Below, one piece after another: positions 20,518-33,140 of a DNA stretch of 64,000 nt. This DNA is from Oscheius sp. JU75 (lineage: Eukaryota > Nematoda > Chromadorea > Rhabditida > Rhabditidae): contig JASJZC010000004.1 of assembly GCA_037178855.1 (NCBI GenBank), forward strand, positions 4,092,001 through 4,156,000. Direction: 5' to 3'. The notes below the pieces were generated by a model. The model made no database searches. It was not told the DNA's origin and saw nothing but the letters and a program-made list of their open reading frames with translations. Both the position numbers and the translations under genes were made by a program. Position 1 is the stretch's first letter. Each line of letters begins with the position of its first letter.

Positions 20518-21459
20518 ATGACGAGGTTTCGCCCCTACTAACCCTGTCTAACCCTCCCAGGGTGGTCCTCTCCCGTCTTCCAGTTTTCTGTGCAATCTAT
20601 ACGAGCATGTTTTATCCTGCCTATTGGCGTTATCCGAATCAGGTTCGCCCCAGTTTGATCATCTCCTTTTAACTCCTTCTCTTTATCATTCCCACAAGCT
20701 TTTTCCTATTCCCAATAACTGTAATAAGCTTTGCTTAAGGCGAAATAACTAGGCCAAGAACGCTTGTAAGTTTCCACGTTTGCAATTTTTACTCCCTCTA
20801 CCACCCAATCCCTCCTTATTGTGTGATTCTTTTTGCTCACACCCTATTTTATAACATACGAGTTCCCCATCAGTAGCTTGTAAGTGCTAATAACTTCCCC
20901 TGTAGAATGCGTAAATGAAGCGTAATTGGGCCTATTCACTGTCTTCGTATTTAGCAAGGGCTCGGATCTGTCTCGATTGTTCTACGCAGATGGCCGTTAC
21001 TATTGTTGCTGGGAAATAGCACGAGCAGTAGACAGATCATCTGCTTTGGCGCTCTAAGGAAGCAGTCTACCTCTTCACTATTTCCTACGTAAATCTGGAT
21101 GACCTCTGTTCATAGAAACCAGATGTTCCATAAGACATAAAATTTGTCTCGATCCCCTGGTTCCGATAAAGATCTCTCCGTTCTTTTCTAGGACACGAGC
21201 GTAACCATCTTTGTTTGTTTTGGCGCCAATTTTGCCATTGGAAGAGAACGGGACCACCCGGCCGCTTCAGCCCGGTCCCACCACGAAAACAATTAAGTTG
21301 GTCCATAAATCCTCGCAGCAGAGCGTCCCAGCCGTTCGGAAACGCTCAGTCCCAGGTGTAAACCGATGCATCTTCTCCCCATCTCTCATACTACTGCCTC
21401 CTTTGTTGCTCGTTTTTATTTACCAATTCTCGAATCTTTCCAGGCCTTATGTAGCGGGA
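20518..21459. other. Intergenic/3'UTR region between CCCH gene and PALS1
   Basis: About 940 nt. The first part is pyrimidine-rich and probably 3'UTR of the CCCH gene, although I see no canonical AATAAA. A frame at 21211-21350 is open but cannot be joined in frame to PALS1, so it is at most a leader exon. No other gene is supported. Confidence 0.45.
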
Positions 21460-23741
21460 ATGAACGAGGAGCGTGTGCCCTCCTATGAAGATTTTGTCGT
21501 AGCTTTCGAGTCAATTCTCGAGAGTATAGCTGAAGTTTGTGGACGGAGTGCTCACCATAGTCGCGAGAAGATCTCTCTCAGTCAGGAACAGTTAAAAACA
21601 GCCAGAGGACTACATGAACTAGTTGCCTCCGGTGACATCAAGCCTGACCCATCGTGAGTTGACCAAAATACAAAGAGCTAAATGATTTCAGAGCTGCGGA
21701 AACTTTGAATTGGTGTGATGGATTCATCAGTGAATGGGAAGCGAGTGGAGAAAAGTCAGCGGCAGTTCAACAGCTCGTTTCTCTCTTGAATCGACCCCAT
21801 GTTCGGGGGTTGTTCATGACCGCCGAAGACATTTCTTCCTGTCGATATCTGCCTCGACTACCAGTTGTCCCATTCGAAGTCGACGAAGACGAAGGAATCG
21901 CCGTGAAGATTGTGAGTTGCCTTATATTCTTCTTGGGAAGATAGTTCAGGTTCGAATCTTGAAAAAGGACGAGCCTCTGGGAGCGACAATCCGTTGTGAA
22001 AAAGGAAAGGTAGTCATTGCCAGAGTTTTAGCCGGTGGATTGGCAGACAGAAGTGCTTGTATTCAGGTATTCTTTGATCCTTTTGAGTCCAACTCTTGCA
22101 CTTAGGAAGGAGACAGAGTTCTGGAAGTGAACGGAGTCCAAGTAGGCAGCGAAATAAGTACAGATGACATTGTGAAACTCTTGAACAAGACAGACAACGG
22201 CTGTGTCACATTCAAACTCGTACCATCTGACATACATCATCGCGCAGAGCAGTCAAATCTACATGTTAGAGCGCTGGTATGAGTTCAGGGTATTTTCAAA
22301 CTACGAAAACTTTAGTTCGACTACAGTGGCTCGACAGACTTCCGTCAGCCGTGCGAGGACACCGCTTTGTCCTTCCAGAGAGGCGATATTCTCGAGCTTT
22401 TGGTCTGTAGTGATCAGCACTGGTGGCAAGCAAGGTGTATTGGACACGGAGCGTTCTCCATTGACAACGATCCTTGCGGATCGAGCAAAAGTGGGTTTCT
22501 AAGTTTTGCAAATAGTTATTTTGCGAATAACAAGATAGTTTCCTAATATCTTTTTAGAATTGCTCAGCTACATTCATTAGAATCAAATTTTCAGATGGTT
22601 ACTCGCGTGTCGGACTGATCCCGTCAGAAGCGCTCCAGCAAGACCTCAGGGACTGTTCACGCTCAAAACTGAGCACAGATGTAGGTCTTTTCAAAATTTC
22701 TCTCTCACAGTACTGTTCAGGACGACATGATCTATGAATCAGTCTGTCTCTACATTCCTTCTGTAGATGTTGTTCGTCCCGTCATTCTTATCGGGCCTCC
22801 AGGTGTTGGTAGAAACGAGTTGAAAAGGAGACTTCTGATGTTGTTTCCTGAACGATTCAGCAGTACAATCCCGCATACGACGAGAACTCCTAGGTATGAG
22901 CAGAGAGAACCTTCTAAAGTTAAATCGGCAGACCGGGTGAAATGCAAGCAGCTGACTACTACTTTGTTGAGAGAGACTTTATGGAGACGATGATCACGAA
23001 CGGGGAGATGCTAGAGTTCGGAGAGTACAGAGGAAATTTGTACGGGACAGCCTTGTCTGCCGTCTACGATGCCCGAAAACAGGGAATCCCCCTTCTCACC
23101 CCACATCATTTGGCGCTTCGTCTGCTGAGGACAGCCGAACTGAAGCCTTTCATAATTTTTATTCAACCTCCAGATGCATCTGTTTTCAAGGTAATCTAAT
23201 AGATAAACTTCACACATGTTCTATCAGAAAACCCGAGATGCATACAGGTCACGGGCTTCGAGAGCAGCTTCGGCCATCTCGACCACAACGTGCGCGACTC
23301 GCGGATTTACCGACGTCGAGATTGATCAGATCATTGAGAGCGGTAGGTTTATGGCCAATGGGATTAGGTGTAAATTATAAGGGGTCACTTGGGGTGGTAC
23401 TTGCGGACCCGAGAAACATCATTCGAACATTACGTGAGAGGGTACATGCAGCTAGAGGCAATTATTTACGAGACAAGAAGGTAGAATATGACAGTGGATT
23501 CGGATCATATTTGAACTGGTCTCTGGGAGTGACTTTGAGAGAGAGAGAGAGAAACGAAGTGATTCCTTCTATAATGTAAACTCTTTCAGGCCGACAGCTG
23601 GACCGCCAGTACGGGCACATATTCGACGCGAGAATAGTCAACTGTCAGCTTGAAGACTCCCTCACCCGTCTCATTTCCCTCCTCCAAGCCGTCGAGACGA
23701 AACCCTCTTGGGTTCCATTGAGTTGGGCTACCAAACGATGA
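21460..23741 (+). CDS. PALS1: MAGUK scaffold protein, PALS1/MPP5 (Stardust) orthologue
   Basis: Ten exons: 21460-21653, 21692-21911, 21950-22066, 22106-22276, 22316-22490, 22595-22680, 22721-22893, 22932-23190, 23228-23342 and 23590-23741. They total 1662 nt, or 553 aa. The N-terminal 130 residues include an L27-like end (LLNRPHVRGLFMTAEDI). PDZ starts near residue 139 (VRILKKDEPLGATI ... GDRVLEVNGV). SH3 follows (ALFDY, FQRGDILELL, HWWQAR). A guanylate-kinase-like domain comes last (ILIGPPGVGRNELKRRL, ADYYFVERDFM, NLYGTA, LKPFIIFIQPP, ending SWVPLSW). The PDZ resembles PALS1 most closely. PALS1 couples Crumbs to PATJ and LIN7 at apical junctions; the GK domain is a protein-binding module without kinase activity. 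It is shorter than vertebrate PALS1, missing much of the N-terminal region. Start set after tttccag at 21443. Confidence 0.94.
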
Positions 23742-24205
23742 TCTTATTTGGGTGCTAACTGCTGTGCAGACCCTTTATCTACCTACTTGCTTTCTAGTCT
23801 TTCTGGGTATTGTCCGAGCCTTACACAACATGACCTTCTCTCGCTGCTTTTGTGCATTCCGACAATAAGAACTCTTTATTCATCGAGAAGCGAGTTGGCG
23901 CAGTAACAGGAGGCGCCAGCGTTAATTGAAGGGTCCCAAATTCAAACCTCGCCTCAGCTCAACCAAGGCTCCCATCCTCTCAGAGGTCGGTAAATTGGTA
24001 GTAGCTTTCTACGAAGATAGGGCGCTCTTGGAGTCAAGTTTGGCACCTGACCAGCTAAGCACGTAAGCCTACTCGGCCTGGCCCCTCAGGTTGTACCCGC
24101 ATGCAATTGAGCTCCCTCTGGCATTGATTACGGGTCAAGCTTTATCTTTTATCTTTTATTTATCGAGATCACCCGTGATACCCACAAAACAGATCCGTAC
24201 TAGAA
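23742..24205. other. Tail-to-tail region between PALS1 and the 5-HT1-like receptor
   Basis: Contains a near-palindromic poly(A) pair, AATAAG (23864, +) and TTTATT (23875-23880, minus AATAAA), followed by a SINE. If the minus-strand AATAAA at 23880 is used, the receptor's 3'UTR carries the SINE in antisense. Confidence 0.5.
23888..24175 (+). mobile_element. tRNA-derived SINE
   Basis: A tRNA-like head lies at about 23888-23956. It has the 5' arm gcgag pairing with the 3' ctcgc, an A-box-like gttggcgcagtaacagg and a B-box-like aaattcaaacctc. An unrelated body of about 170 nt follows, then a tail with repeated atcttttatctttta. This internal Pol III promoter layout is diagnostic of SINEs. No second copy is visible in the window, so the exact borders are estimates. 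Confidence 0.65.
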
Positions 24206-26951
24206 TTATAAACTGACAAAACAGACGCGTTTGATGATTCTTTTAAAGGCGTTTCGCATATCTTGCGAGAAGATTGTGTAGATGACCGGGTTCAGAGCCG
24301 AGTTCAGATAGCCTGCAAGTTGTTGTTATTAGGGTTAGGTATGTGAGTCAGACTCGTTAGCCTGACCGATTATGTTTTTCAATGCAGGAAGCATTGACGA
24401 CGCAGAGCAAATTGTGCCTATTGACGGCCCGTTAGCCTCTGATCATTAGACTTACCAAGCCAAGCTGTGATAAACTCGAGAGCTGGAGGTATTTGGCACT
24501 GGCAAAGAGGACGATACAGAGATACGATGAAGAAGGGAGTCCAACAGGCTATGAAGGTACCCGTGATTATGGCCAGAGTTCTCCAAGCCTTCCTCTCCCG
24601 TCTATTCTCGGCCGACTCTTTCGGCCGTCTCTTCTTCTTCAGGATAAGACTCGTCCCATTCACAGTAGCCACCCCATTACTCGTTTGTTTTGTCTGGGTC
24701 TGGAAGAATATAGTTTGTACAACCGGTTTCATTCAGCTACCTTGACCGGTGTCGAGCCATCAAGTCTCGTCTCAGCTGTAGCTGTTCTCTCCTCTTCTGA
24801 GGTCGTTGATGAAGAGTTCTCCCCCTTGATCTTCCCATTATTACTGTCGGTTCCGTCGGCATCACAAATGATCACAGCCGGAGGCAGTGGAATCTGAAAG
24901 TGACTCTTCTATCAAAATGCTTGATAGATGAACGTGGTTTCTCATGGCAATGTCATAACGGATTATCGGATTATAGTGGGTCGGAGACGAATCGCGTACC
25001 TTCTTCTCTTTATTCTTCGCTATCAAAGGCACTTTTTTTTCTTCGTCCGGAGGCGGACGAATCACGGTACGACGGTCTCGTTCCCTCTTGAACCTGAACA
25101 AATTTGATCGTTTGTCAAAAAGTATCCACTACCTTTTCTTGGCAGCCGTCATGATTTTCCAATAGACACAAACTATGGCTATGAGGGGGATGTAGAAAGC
25201 TGTGGCTGTCGAGAATACCTGAAAACTTTGTCGGTCCCATGTGAAACTAGGCCAGTCTGGCCCGAAAGACGTGATCTCTTTTCGCTTCGTCACGCCGTCT
25301 CAGCAAACAAACTTTTCCGCTTCATCGACACGCACCTGGTAGCTGATCTGTTGGCTTATGAGACACGTATGCTGGTTTCTGACTCGGTCATTGAAACCGT
25401 CGTCCTTCCATCCGGCGAATGGAGCCAGAGAGATAAGCAAGGAGAGCATCCAGACCCCGGCCAACATGAGAATAATCCTCCGCGGAGTCCTGTTCTGGAC
25501 ATAGCTGATGTCGGTGATTGACCAGTATCTGAAGACTCTTTTCTGATTCAATTTCACAACTTCTCCCCCTCTCTCCCTGACTATTTTCGCCCCAATGCGA
25601 TTAGTTCCAAGCCGTGCAAAGGGTCCTCTCGCGCTACAATGGACATCTCACGTTCTTCTTGCAGAACGCTCTTAGATCTTACAAGCTCTAAAGAATAGAT
25701 GCGTTAGTATATAGACACCGTAGGCCATGGGATCTTTCAATGAAGAGGAACGCCTAAAGGGTGGAAGTTTTATTTTGTTTTTTTTTTGTTTTAGACCTCA
25801 GGAATGAAGAGAGTTACAGTACTCATCAACGGAGAAAACAACTTTTGGAAAAAGCGAGCCATTAGACCCCCGTCCTCCGGGTGTCGTTCTCGCCAATCTC
25901 CCCCCTACAGAGTGTCATATAACCATCGTGACGTCTCCTTCTTTTTCTAGTTTTTTTTTTCCGCAGAGACAGCGATTATTTCCACTTTTTACTCGACTCC
26001 CCCAAGACCGATAAGTTATCTTTCTGAAGGTCCCTTCAGTTTGATTCCTAATAGCCTTCCCCTGGAGAGATGAGAGAAGAGTCGAGACTCAATGAAATTA
26101 TTTCTGGGAGAGAAATAATACGAATTTCGATGAGATGCCTTCGAAATGAGAAAGAGACTCACCTGTCGAGAGCGATGGCCACAAGATGAAGAATCGAGGC
26201 TGTACACACGAGAACATCGACGGAAATCCAGAAGTCACAGAGAGCGACACCCATGTTCCATCCACCAACCAGTGTTGACCAGGCGCCGAGCGGCGTAACA
26301 ATTATACCTACCTTAAGCGATACGGGGTTACAAAAGAATGGTAAGAACTGACAATGAGATCGGCGACAGCGAGAGAGAAGATGAGATAATACTGCGGTCT
26401 GCCGCGGAGGTCTCTCTCCCAGCAGATGGCCAACAGGACCATGACATTTCCGACGATGCAGCTGACTATCAGCAGACAGAGCACGACGGCCAGGGAAGCT
26501 GTCTACAAACGGCTCATTAGTCTGATTAGGGCGGACACGTATATCCTAGCAGTCTAAGAAAAGAGCCCTCGACTCATTTTGAAAACATTCCCGGAACATC
26601 TGCCCGTTCAAGGAACTTGATCTTTCTTTTTTGACATATCCGACTTGACGGAGGTATCAGATCCGGACAAGAGGTAGTCAGCTAAGAGTTAGCTAGTTAC
26701 AAAATGCTTTCCTTTAAAATGTTCAGTAAACACCTCCTGTTCGAGAAAGCACTTTGAGACCTAAAAAGTAGTTTGGCTTAGAGAGCGAGAGTCAAAAAGA
26801 GAGTTAGATTAATGTAAACAAGTTATATGAGACGTTAGTCTTGAATATAAACACGATCACTGACCCAGATGAGAGGAAGTGTCGCCTCCGAGCGATCCTC
26901 GTCCGAGGCGTAGAATAGAACGGCTACCGAATTGTTCACGTCCACTAGCAT
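24206..26951 (-). CDS. Serotonin 5-HT1-like G protein-coupled receptor (SER-4 type)
   Basis: Nine exons: 26951-26865, 26502-26353, 26311-26163, 25528-25336, 25218-25133, 25093-25000, 24893-24741, 24699-24456 and 24312-24206. They total 1263 nt, or 420 aa. The short N-terminus has an NNS glycosylation sequon. All seven helices are visible: TM2 [12 protein letters not shown]3 [14 protein letters not shown] with the amine-binding Asp, then DRYWSITD; TM4 into the GWKD motif typical of invertebrate 5-HT1 receptors; TM5 [12 protein letters not shown]; a long Ser/Thr- and Lys-rich third loop; TM6 [19 protein letters not shown] (Thr where most have Leu); TM7 [13 protein letters not shown]. The short tail ends in Lys/Cys. 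5-HT1 receptors couple to Gi/o and lower cAMP. A tyramine or octopamine receptor is less likely given the ECL2/TM5 pattern. Several introns exceed 300 nt, unlike its neighbours. Confidence 0.93.
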
Positions 26952-29900
26952 CGTCTCTCGGTCATCTGAAATTACACCGTCGTTTTGGATACGAGGAAGA
27001 GAGAGTACTTATAGAGGTTTCTAACGGAAGCCGCCGCAATTTAGAGGAGTATAATGGTGAGGGTGCAGCAGACAGCCACCTAATTAATTTGTACAACTTT
27101 CTAACAGGACTTTCGAGGCTGATCTATGGGCCAAAGAGTGGCCTTCACACGTGTATTTTTGATAAATGAACTTGGGTTGATTGAGCAGCTGCGAGAGGTG
27201 AGCGAGTCAGAGGGAAATAACCAAGACGGGGGCTTTGTTTATAAGAAGAAGTCAACTTGGAGACATTTACGAACAGAGAACAACTTTGACAGAGGATTCA
27301 GAATTGTAGAACAAGGAATTGGAGGAAATCTCCAGAACAAAAAGAGAGTCATCAAGAAGTTAATCTCATTGAGAGACTCTCGAAAAAGAAGAGGAAACAA
27401 AAAAGTGCGAAAATGTGAGGGTGTAAGGAAAGAACCCCGAATTGGGAACATGGAGAGTAGGCGGGGCGAGAGTTGAATGGGCGGGCGAGTCTGTTTATTT
27501 CCGCAAAGAAGAGTTTTAATGATAAAGGAGGATGTTTTGACTGAATCGAGAAGGAGGTAGTGGAGTCCACACACCCACCGAGCCCAGATTTCCGGCAGAG
27601 ATCTCTGACCCACTCACTCTCTAATTGTAACTGGCCAAGAATCTCTCGTTTTGAGGCATGGTAGCAGCCTCTCTCCTCGTCCTGCAATCAGGCCTTAATT
27701 AAGATGAAAACATGGGCTGGTCTGTGAGGCTTTTTCAGCAGAGAGACGGGGATTGGGCCAATTCTTTTTCGCAGTTTATAAGCCGAAGAACAACAGAACA
27801 GTTAGGGTAAATGAGGGACATCACAGTGATCAACAAAACCCGGTACAACTGGGCAAGTGATTAATCATTTAATAGCTCCCATACTGTAAGCAAAGGGCCC
27901 CTCCAGACAAAAATAACTGGTGAGAAAAGGTGATAAGAACCTCGGTGGGTGGCAAGAAACAACTGATAGGGGGAAATCGGAGGCCAGTTGCCTGGTCGTA
28001 AATGGGCTTCGAGTAATCGAAGCGAATTGCATTATGACTTTAACATTTGTTGTTGTGTTTATACGAGGCGAAAGATTAAACAGCATACGCTACCGATCAG
28101 GAATTATTAAGGGAGCCAAATGACGAGCGAGCTTCCTTCCCAGATTATGCGCCTCTTATTAATATAATTTGTTGCAGAGAGCCAACAGTAAGATGAGAGC
28201 AAAACAAGGCTACTTTGAGAGGCAGGTGATTTGGAGGAACACGAGAATGACGACATAGAGCGGAAACTTTTCTTACATTAGGGAGCGAACTTTTCGAGGA
28301 AATGTTTCGTACTGGGGGGATGAGGGATAGTGGGAGGTGGTCACTTTGATCTGGATCAGTGCGAGAACAGACGGCAGTTCAGAACATTTTCAACCTAGTT
28401 TGTTCTCAAAGGGAGCAAAAGTAACCCCCAAGCTGGATGTCATGTTTTCGTCAAAATGTTCACGGTTCAATTCGGTCTTTCCGGAATGACGACGGATGTC
28501 AGAGACCAGAAGAACTCTTCTTGAAAATAGTAGGAAGTTCTAATAAGGCTGTTCCCTGAATCCTGTGCAGTCGCAACGTGAGACGCACAATAATTGCTCT
28601 ATTTCGGGGTATTCCTGAAGGAGGAACAAGTCCAGAGACAAGAGAGAAGACAACGGATCGAATGTAATAAGATTGGGCTGTGGAGAAGCTGTTGAACACG
28701 AGACCAGATTCAATCCAATTGCAACGACAAAAGGGTCAGGTTAGGCGTGAAGTTTCAACGATCATCGGAAAGGGGTACACGCATCATGGATTACCCTTTC
28801 TCATTTCGGAATGGGTTTATTTTAGATGGATTCTAGCAAAAAAGAAATCTTGGTGAATGGATAAGAGCAGGAGAGGCTAGGATTTCACAAGGAAAGAAGA
28901 AGCACAAAGCCGGATGGTTGGCTGGCTATGAGCTGTTCTTCATATCGGTTTGAGAGTCGTCAAAGGGCTGGAAGCTGTAGAGATGAGTTCAAACTTTGAG
29001 CATAAGCTGTGGAAACGGATATGATCCGATTCTTTAACCGTTCTGTCATCAATGTAGTCTTCTGATAAACGCTAGTAAGAGCTATCCAATGTGGTCTAGT
29101 TAATAAGCACACTCTGAAGAAACTCAAACAGATCAAGTCGAAAAGGCCGTCTTCCACCAAAAAGGATAAGAGGACAGCTATTAATATGCTAACTTGAAGA
29201 CGCTGCTATATTTGGTAAGAGGGCGCATCACTTGGATTAGAAATGTGCTATATGGGGAAGAAGAATGTTCCTAATCAAGAAGATGTCAGTGACAGGAATA
29301 GCTAACGGGACTGAAAGAGAGAGAACAAGCCGGGCTTGGACTGGCTGTTTGCCCGTCGCTATCATATTCAATGAAATCTGCCCGTGTCTCTACTCTCAGG
29401 TCACTGAGGCCCTCTCTCGTTCTGCTCACGAGAGCAGGTCCGCATAATTAAAGCATCGTCGTCGGCCCATCACTACCCCCTTTAAAACAAACTCCCACGC
29501 CTCTTTGCACCACGGTTCTCTCTGCATGGGCCGATGATGACCAGCTCGAGATCCTGTGACTTGTTTGTGACCCTTTCTGGTTCAGAGACCCTGCTCTCCA
29601 GAACAAGAAACAGCTGGAATGGAGCAAGAACAACCCGCAATTTGCATTTCAGATCGACTGGATCCAGGATTGGGCGTGGGCCAGATAACAAGGCTTAAAG
29701 GTTCAATGAAGAACCTCGGATAGTTTGTGATACTGTTGAGCTGGTCGCAATGTATTAGATCTTTAGGATGAGAAGAAGAAGGTAGAGAGTATGTGATAGA
29801 AACTGTGATCAAGGATGTCATACGGAAAGGGTCTAGACTGCTGATCCAGACACACAATTCCAAAATGGACCTGGGATGGGTGAGAGAACAAACTTCCAGC

Positions 29901-32900
29901 TATACGAGCCCCCCAAAAAGACTCATAAGGTTAGTTTTGCTTAAGCGGATGTGCTCAATAACAAACAGCTAGTCTCTTCATTTAGAATATTGAGATTGGG
30001 AGGACTCGAAGAGCAGTACGACGACTCTCAAGACGTCATCGAGTGCCTTCGGAAGCACAGAGAATACTCTGACCATTAGAGGCTCTCTCTCTCACTCTCC
30101 TGCAGAATCCAATCCCTGTGCAAATTCACTTCCAAAGATTAGAACGAGAAGGGAACGATGCCACTTTGGAAGAGAGTCGGTCAAAACAAGGTTCCGAGCA
30201 GCTGTCTCTCCGACCTTTGTCCTTGTAGAATGAAAGAAAAGAAGAGAGTATAATGGAGAGAAGGAGGGCGATGTTTGATGTAGCGACGAAGTAATCCCTT
30301 TGGCGCTAGAAAGCCGCAGAATAGTTGAGGGGCAGAGGATTCTGACAGAAATTATGACAGCCGAAACGGTAATTCATCTAGGAGACACTCAGTCCTTCAA
30401 AGCCTAGAAAAAAGAGGAACGGGGTTAATTAACGGTCAAGAACATTGGAGAAGGATCAGTCGAGAATCCTCTCTGCAAGAGATGAGTGGCCAAAAAAAAA
30501 AAAACGTCACGCGTGGCAAATGACTATGATAATGAAATCAGGAAGGTATCCACACACACCGCCACCACCCAAATTGGTTCTTCTCCCGAAAAGAGTCGAT
30601 GTTGCCGTGATATGTAATGGTACATTATTCATCCAGGTGTCCCCACAGCTCTATCTTTGCGCGCGAAAAGCGTCCCGGGGACGTGTGTGTGTCGACGATA
30701 ATGGCTCGAGGCCCTTGTCCTGATGACCTATTTTCGAAGGACCCTGGGTGTGTGCTCTGATTGGATTTGGGGCACTTGTCCAACAGCAGAGTAGTTGATA
30801 TGCTTTTGTTAGAGCAGGGACAGAGCAAAAGAATCTCTCTTGGTAGAGGCATCGGGTTTCGGACCCCATGTGCCGTTGTGAGAATATTCTTTATGCAGAA
30901 AAGAGAAATACCGCCAGTTTCACTTCCTAAGACTAGATCTTGGAGAGGCAGTCAGACTGATCGATCAAAGACTCAAAGAGTCAAACGTCGCGCTTTGACA
31001 AGGAAGATGGTTTGGGTGATCCGAGAAACCCTAAGTAGTTTACTGGACATACCGGACCAGAAGCTAGCGAACAACATGCTAAGTAAAGTATGGATGATCA
31101 AAATAGAGGACTTACTAGGAGATAAGCGGGAAGAAGCAGCCAGTTGCTCAAAATATTCACAGGAACCGCAGCTTATTCCAGCAAAGAATTTGAACGACTT
31201 TGATAGGGTTCAAAATCCAATAGTTTGTCCCAACAGAGAACACAAAAAGTGTCCCGAGGTAGGAGCCAGTCCCTTCGTCCCAAAGAACAGGACTGCAGCG
31301 TTTACCTTTAGGCTAGAAAGAATAGGGAGATCTACGAACTATAGAACATCAAAAAAGAGAATAATCAAAAGTAGTCCCAAAAAGATGGTCAGGTAGAGAC
31401 AAAACAACTCTCAGAGACACGCGATTTCGTGCCCCGAAGAGTCTTCTTGATGATCACCCGAGGTTCAAAGAGGAAAAGGATCTAAGTGTTCCTGGATGCA
31501 AATCGTAAAGGTTGTAATAATGTCTTTTATTTGACGGAACCCGTCGTCGTTCCGCCTTGGCTGCATCCTCAATTTATGCTCGACGAGACAGAGCGCGATG
31601 AAAATGGTTTTAGACGAAAGACCGACTTCTTAAAATAACTCTAAAGGGAGAGAGATAGAGAAGTTGGTGTCGCATTTCTGCCCCCAGGAGCCACGCCTTT
31701 CCTCATCGCCGATCCTCACAAATTGTAACAGAGAGCAGGGCCGCACAAGCAGCCAACAGCTGTCGACATAAAAGACATCTACATGGTCATTTTTCACGCC
31801 CAGCCCTGAAGAAGAGCAGTCTTAATGGCTGAGTATGTTTACTCAGGCAGATTTATAGTTCGCTTAGGAAGGGGCATTCAGAAGAGGAACAGGTGCAGAA
31901 GAAAGAGTTCCTTGTTTAGCCTCTTTTCTTTCCTTGTTCAGGAATGACACAGGAGCCCAGGGACAGACAGTATAGAACCGTTGTCTCTGGTCCCAACTCT
32001 CTAACTACACTGGTCAAGCAATCTCTTCCCCCTTTCGAAGAAGGAAGGAGACGCCGGGAATCGAGCCCTGAGAGGCTCGAGTTTCACAGAAAAGCAGCTT
32101 TGTGATGGTTTGTTCTCCCACCAGGATAAGCTTACTGTTGACGTGAACAGTCTTTCTGGAACAATCTAGAATAATTGAGCAGGATGCAAAAAGCAGCGGG
32201 CGTTGGGAGAGCACGAATCAAAAGGTTCCGATTGTTAGACTTTCTCCGGAAGAACCAATTATGTCCTTTTAGCTCTCCTTCTTCCTTCCCACAGCCACAG
32301 CTGTTGTCAAGATTTGGACCCTCTGACAGCCGTCTCGGCAGAACTTGATGCACTTGACGGATGAAGGCGACACCTCAGGTCATGAGGATGCGCATTTCTC
32401 GAGTAAAGAGAGATCACATTCGTTTCTTACTATCAGGCTAGAGGGATATAGACGGTTCCATAACAACAAAATATAACAACTCGTTTTGGAGAAGTCTCAG
32501 TAACAGGAAAGCTCGAGTGTTTTGTGAATTAGGAAATGAGGGCCGGAAGGACGTCACAGGACTTTCGTCGGAATCCAGGAAATGTGCGATAAACGAATGG
32601 TGGGTCCGAGAGAAAAAGGAATTTGAGTCTTGGGTCTCTTTCGCAGAGAGAAGATCAGGAAGTGTCGTCTTGAATAGAAGAGGCGAGAGTATTCGATTAT
32701 GGAATCCCACTTTTCGGACACATTTCCGCTCTCAATTGTGGCCAAATTTGATGAAGAGCAATGGATTATTCAGTGCAGACAAAAGAGCGAGGGGAGGGAG
32801 GGACGAGTAAGTAGCCATGAAAAATGGAAAAGGTCCAGTTTTGGAGGGCCTGCGGTCACATGCGGGAGCAATAGCATCATTAACTTGTTCAACTCTAATA

Positions 32901-33140
32901 TATATCCAATCGCGGCTTACAGACTCTTCTTCTCTGCGCTCAATTTAGCAAATGTGAGTTTTTAAGGGCTCTGCGAAAAGATTGAAAAACAATTTATTGT
33001 CCAGACCCAAGATGTCTACGTCACGAAAATGATCTAGCAAACAATAAGAAATAAAAAAGACATGTTTAACAAGTAAACCAGTGAAAGGGTGTAACTAGGG
33101 AAGTAATCAAGGATAATTCGGGAAATAAGTTCAAAGTTAA
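26952..33140. other. 6.2 kb gene-poor region upstream of the receptor
   Basis: No exon chain on either strand. It contains one long chance-like frame (30761-31396, +; see rejected list), a short inverted repeat around cggaac...gttccg near 31539-31558, and a tRNA-like fragment near 32040-32115. Its position between the receptor start and the eIF3a 3' end suggests long-range regulation of the receptor or unannotated non-coding RNA; nothing in the sequence proves either. Confidence 0.5.

Noticed and set aside
21211-21350. Open first exon for PALS1
   Set aside because: None of its frames can be joined to the PALS1 frame at the 21444 acceptor; the MNEERV start after that acceptor is simpler.
30761-31396. 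211-codon open frame on + in the gene-poor block
   Set aside because: No splice partners, no motif or low-complexity signature, and AGA/AGG-rich codon use unlike the confirmed genes. One frame of this length can occur by chance in 64 kb. Transcript or conservation data would change this.
32040-32115. tRNA-like fragment on the minus strand (ggctcgattcccgg T-arm-like)
   Set aside because: The T-arm-like part is good, but the acceptor stem, D arm and anticodon arm do not fold into a standard cloverleaf. At most an old tRNA-derived fragment.
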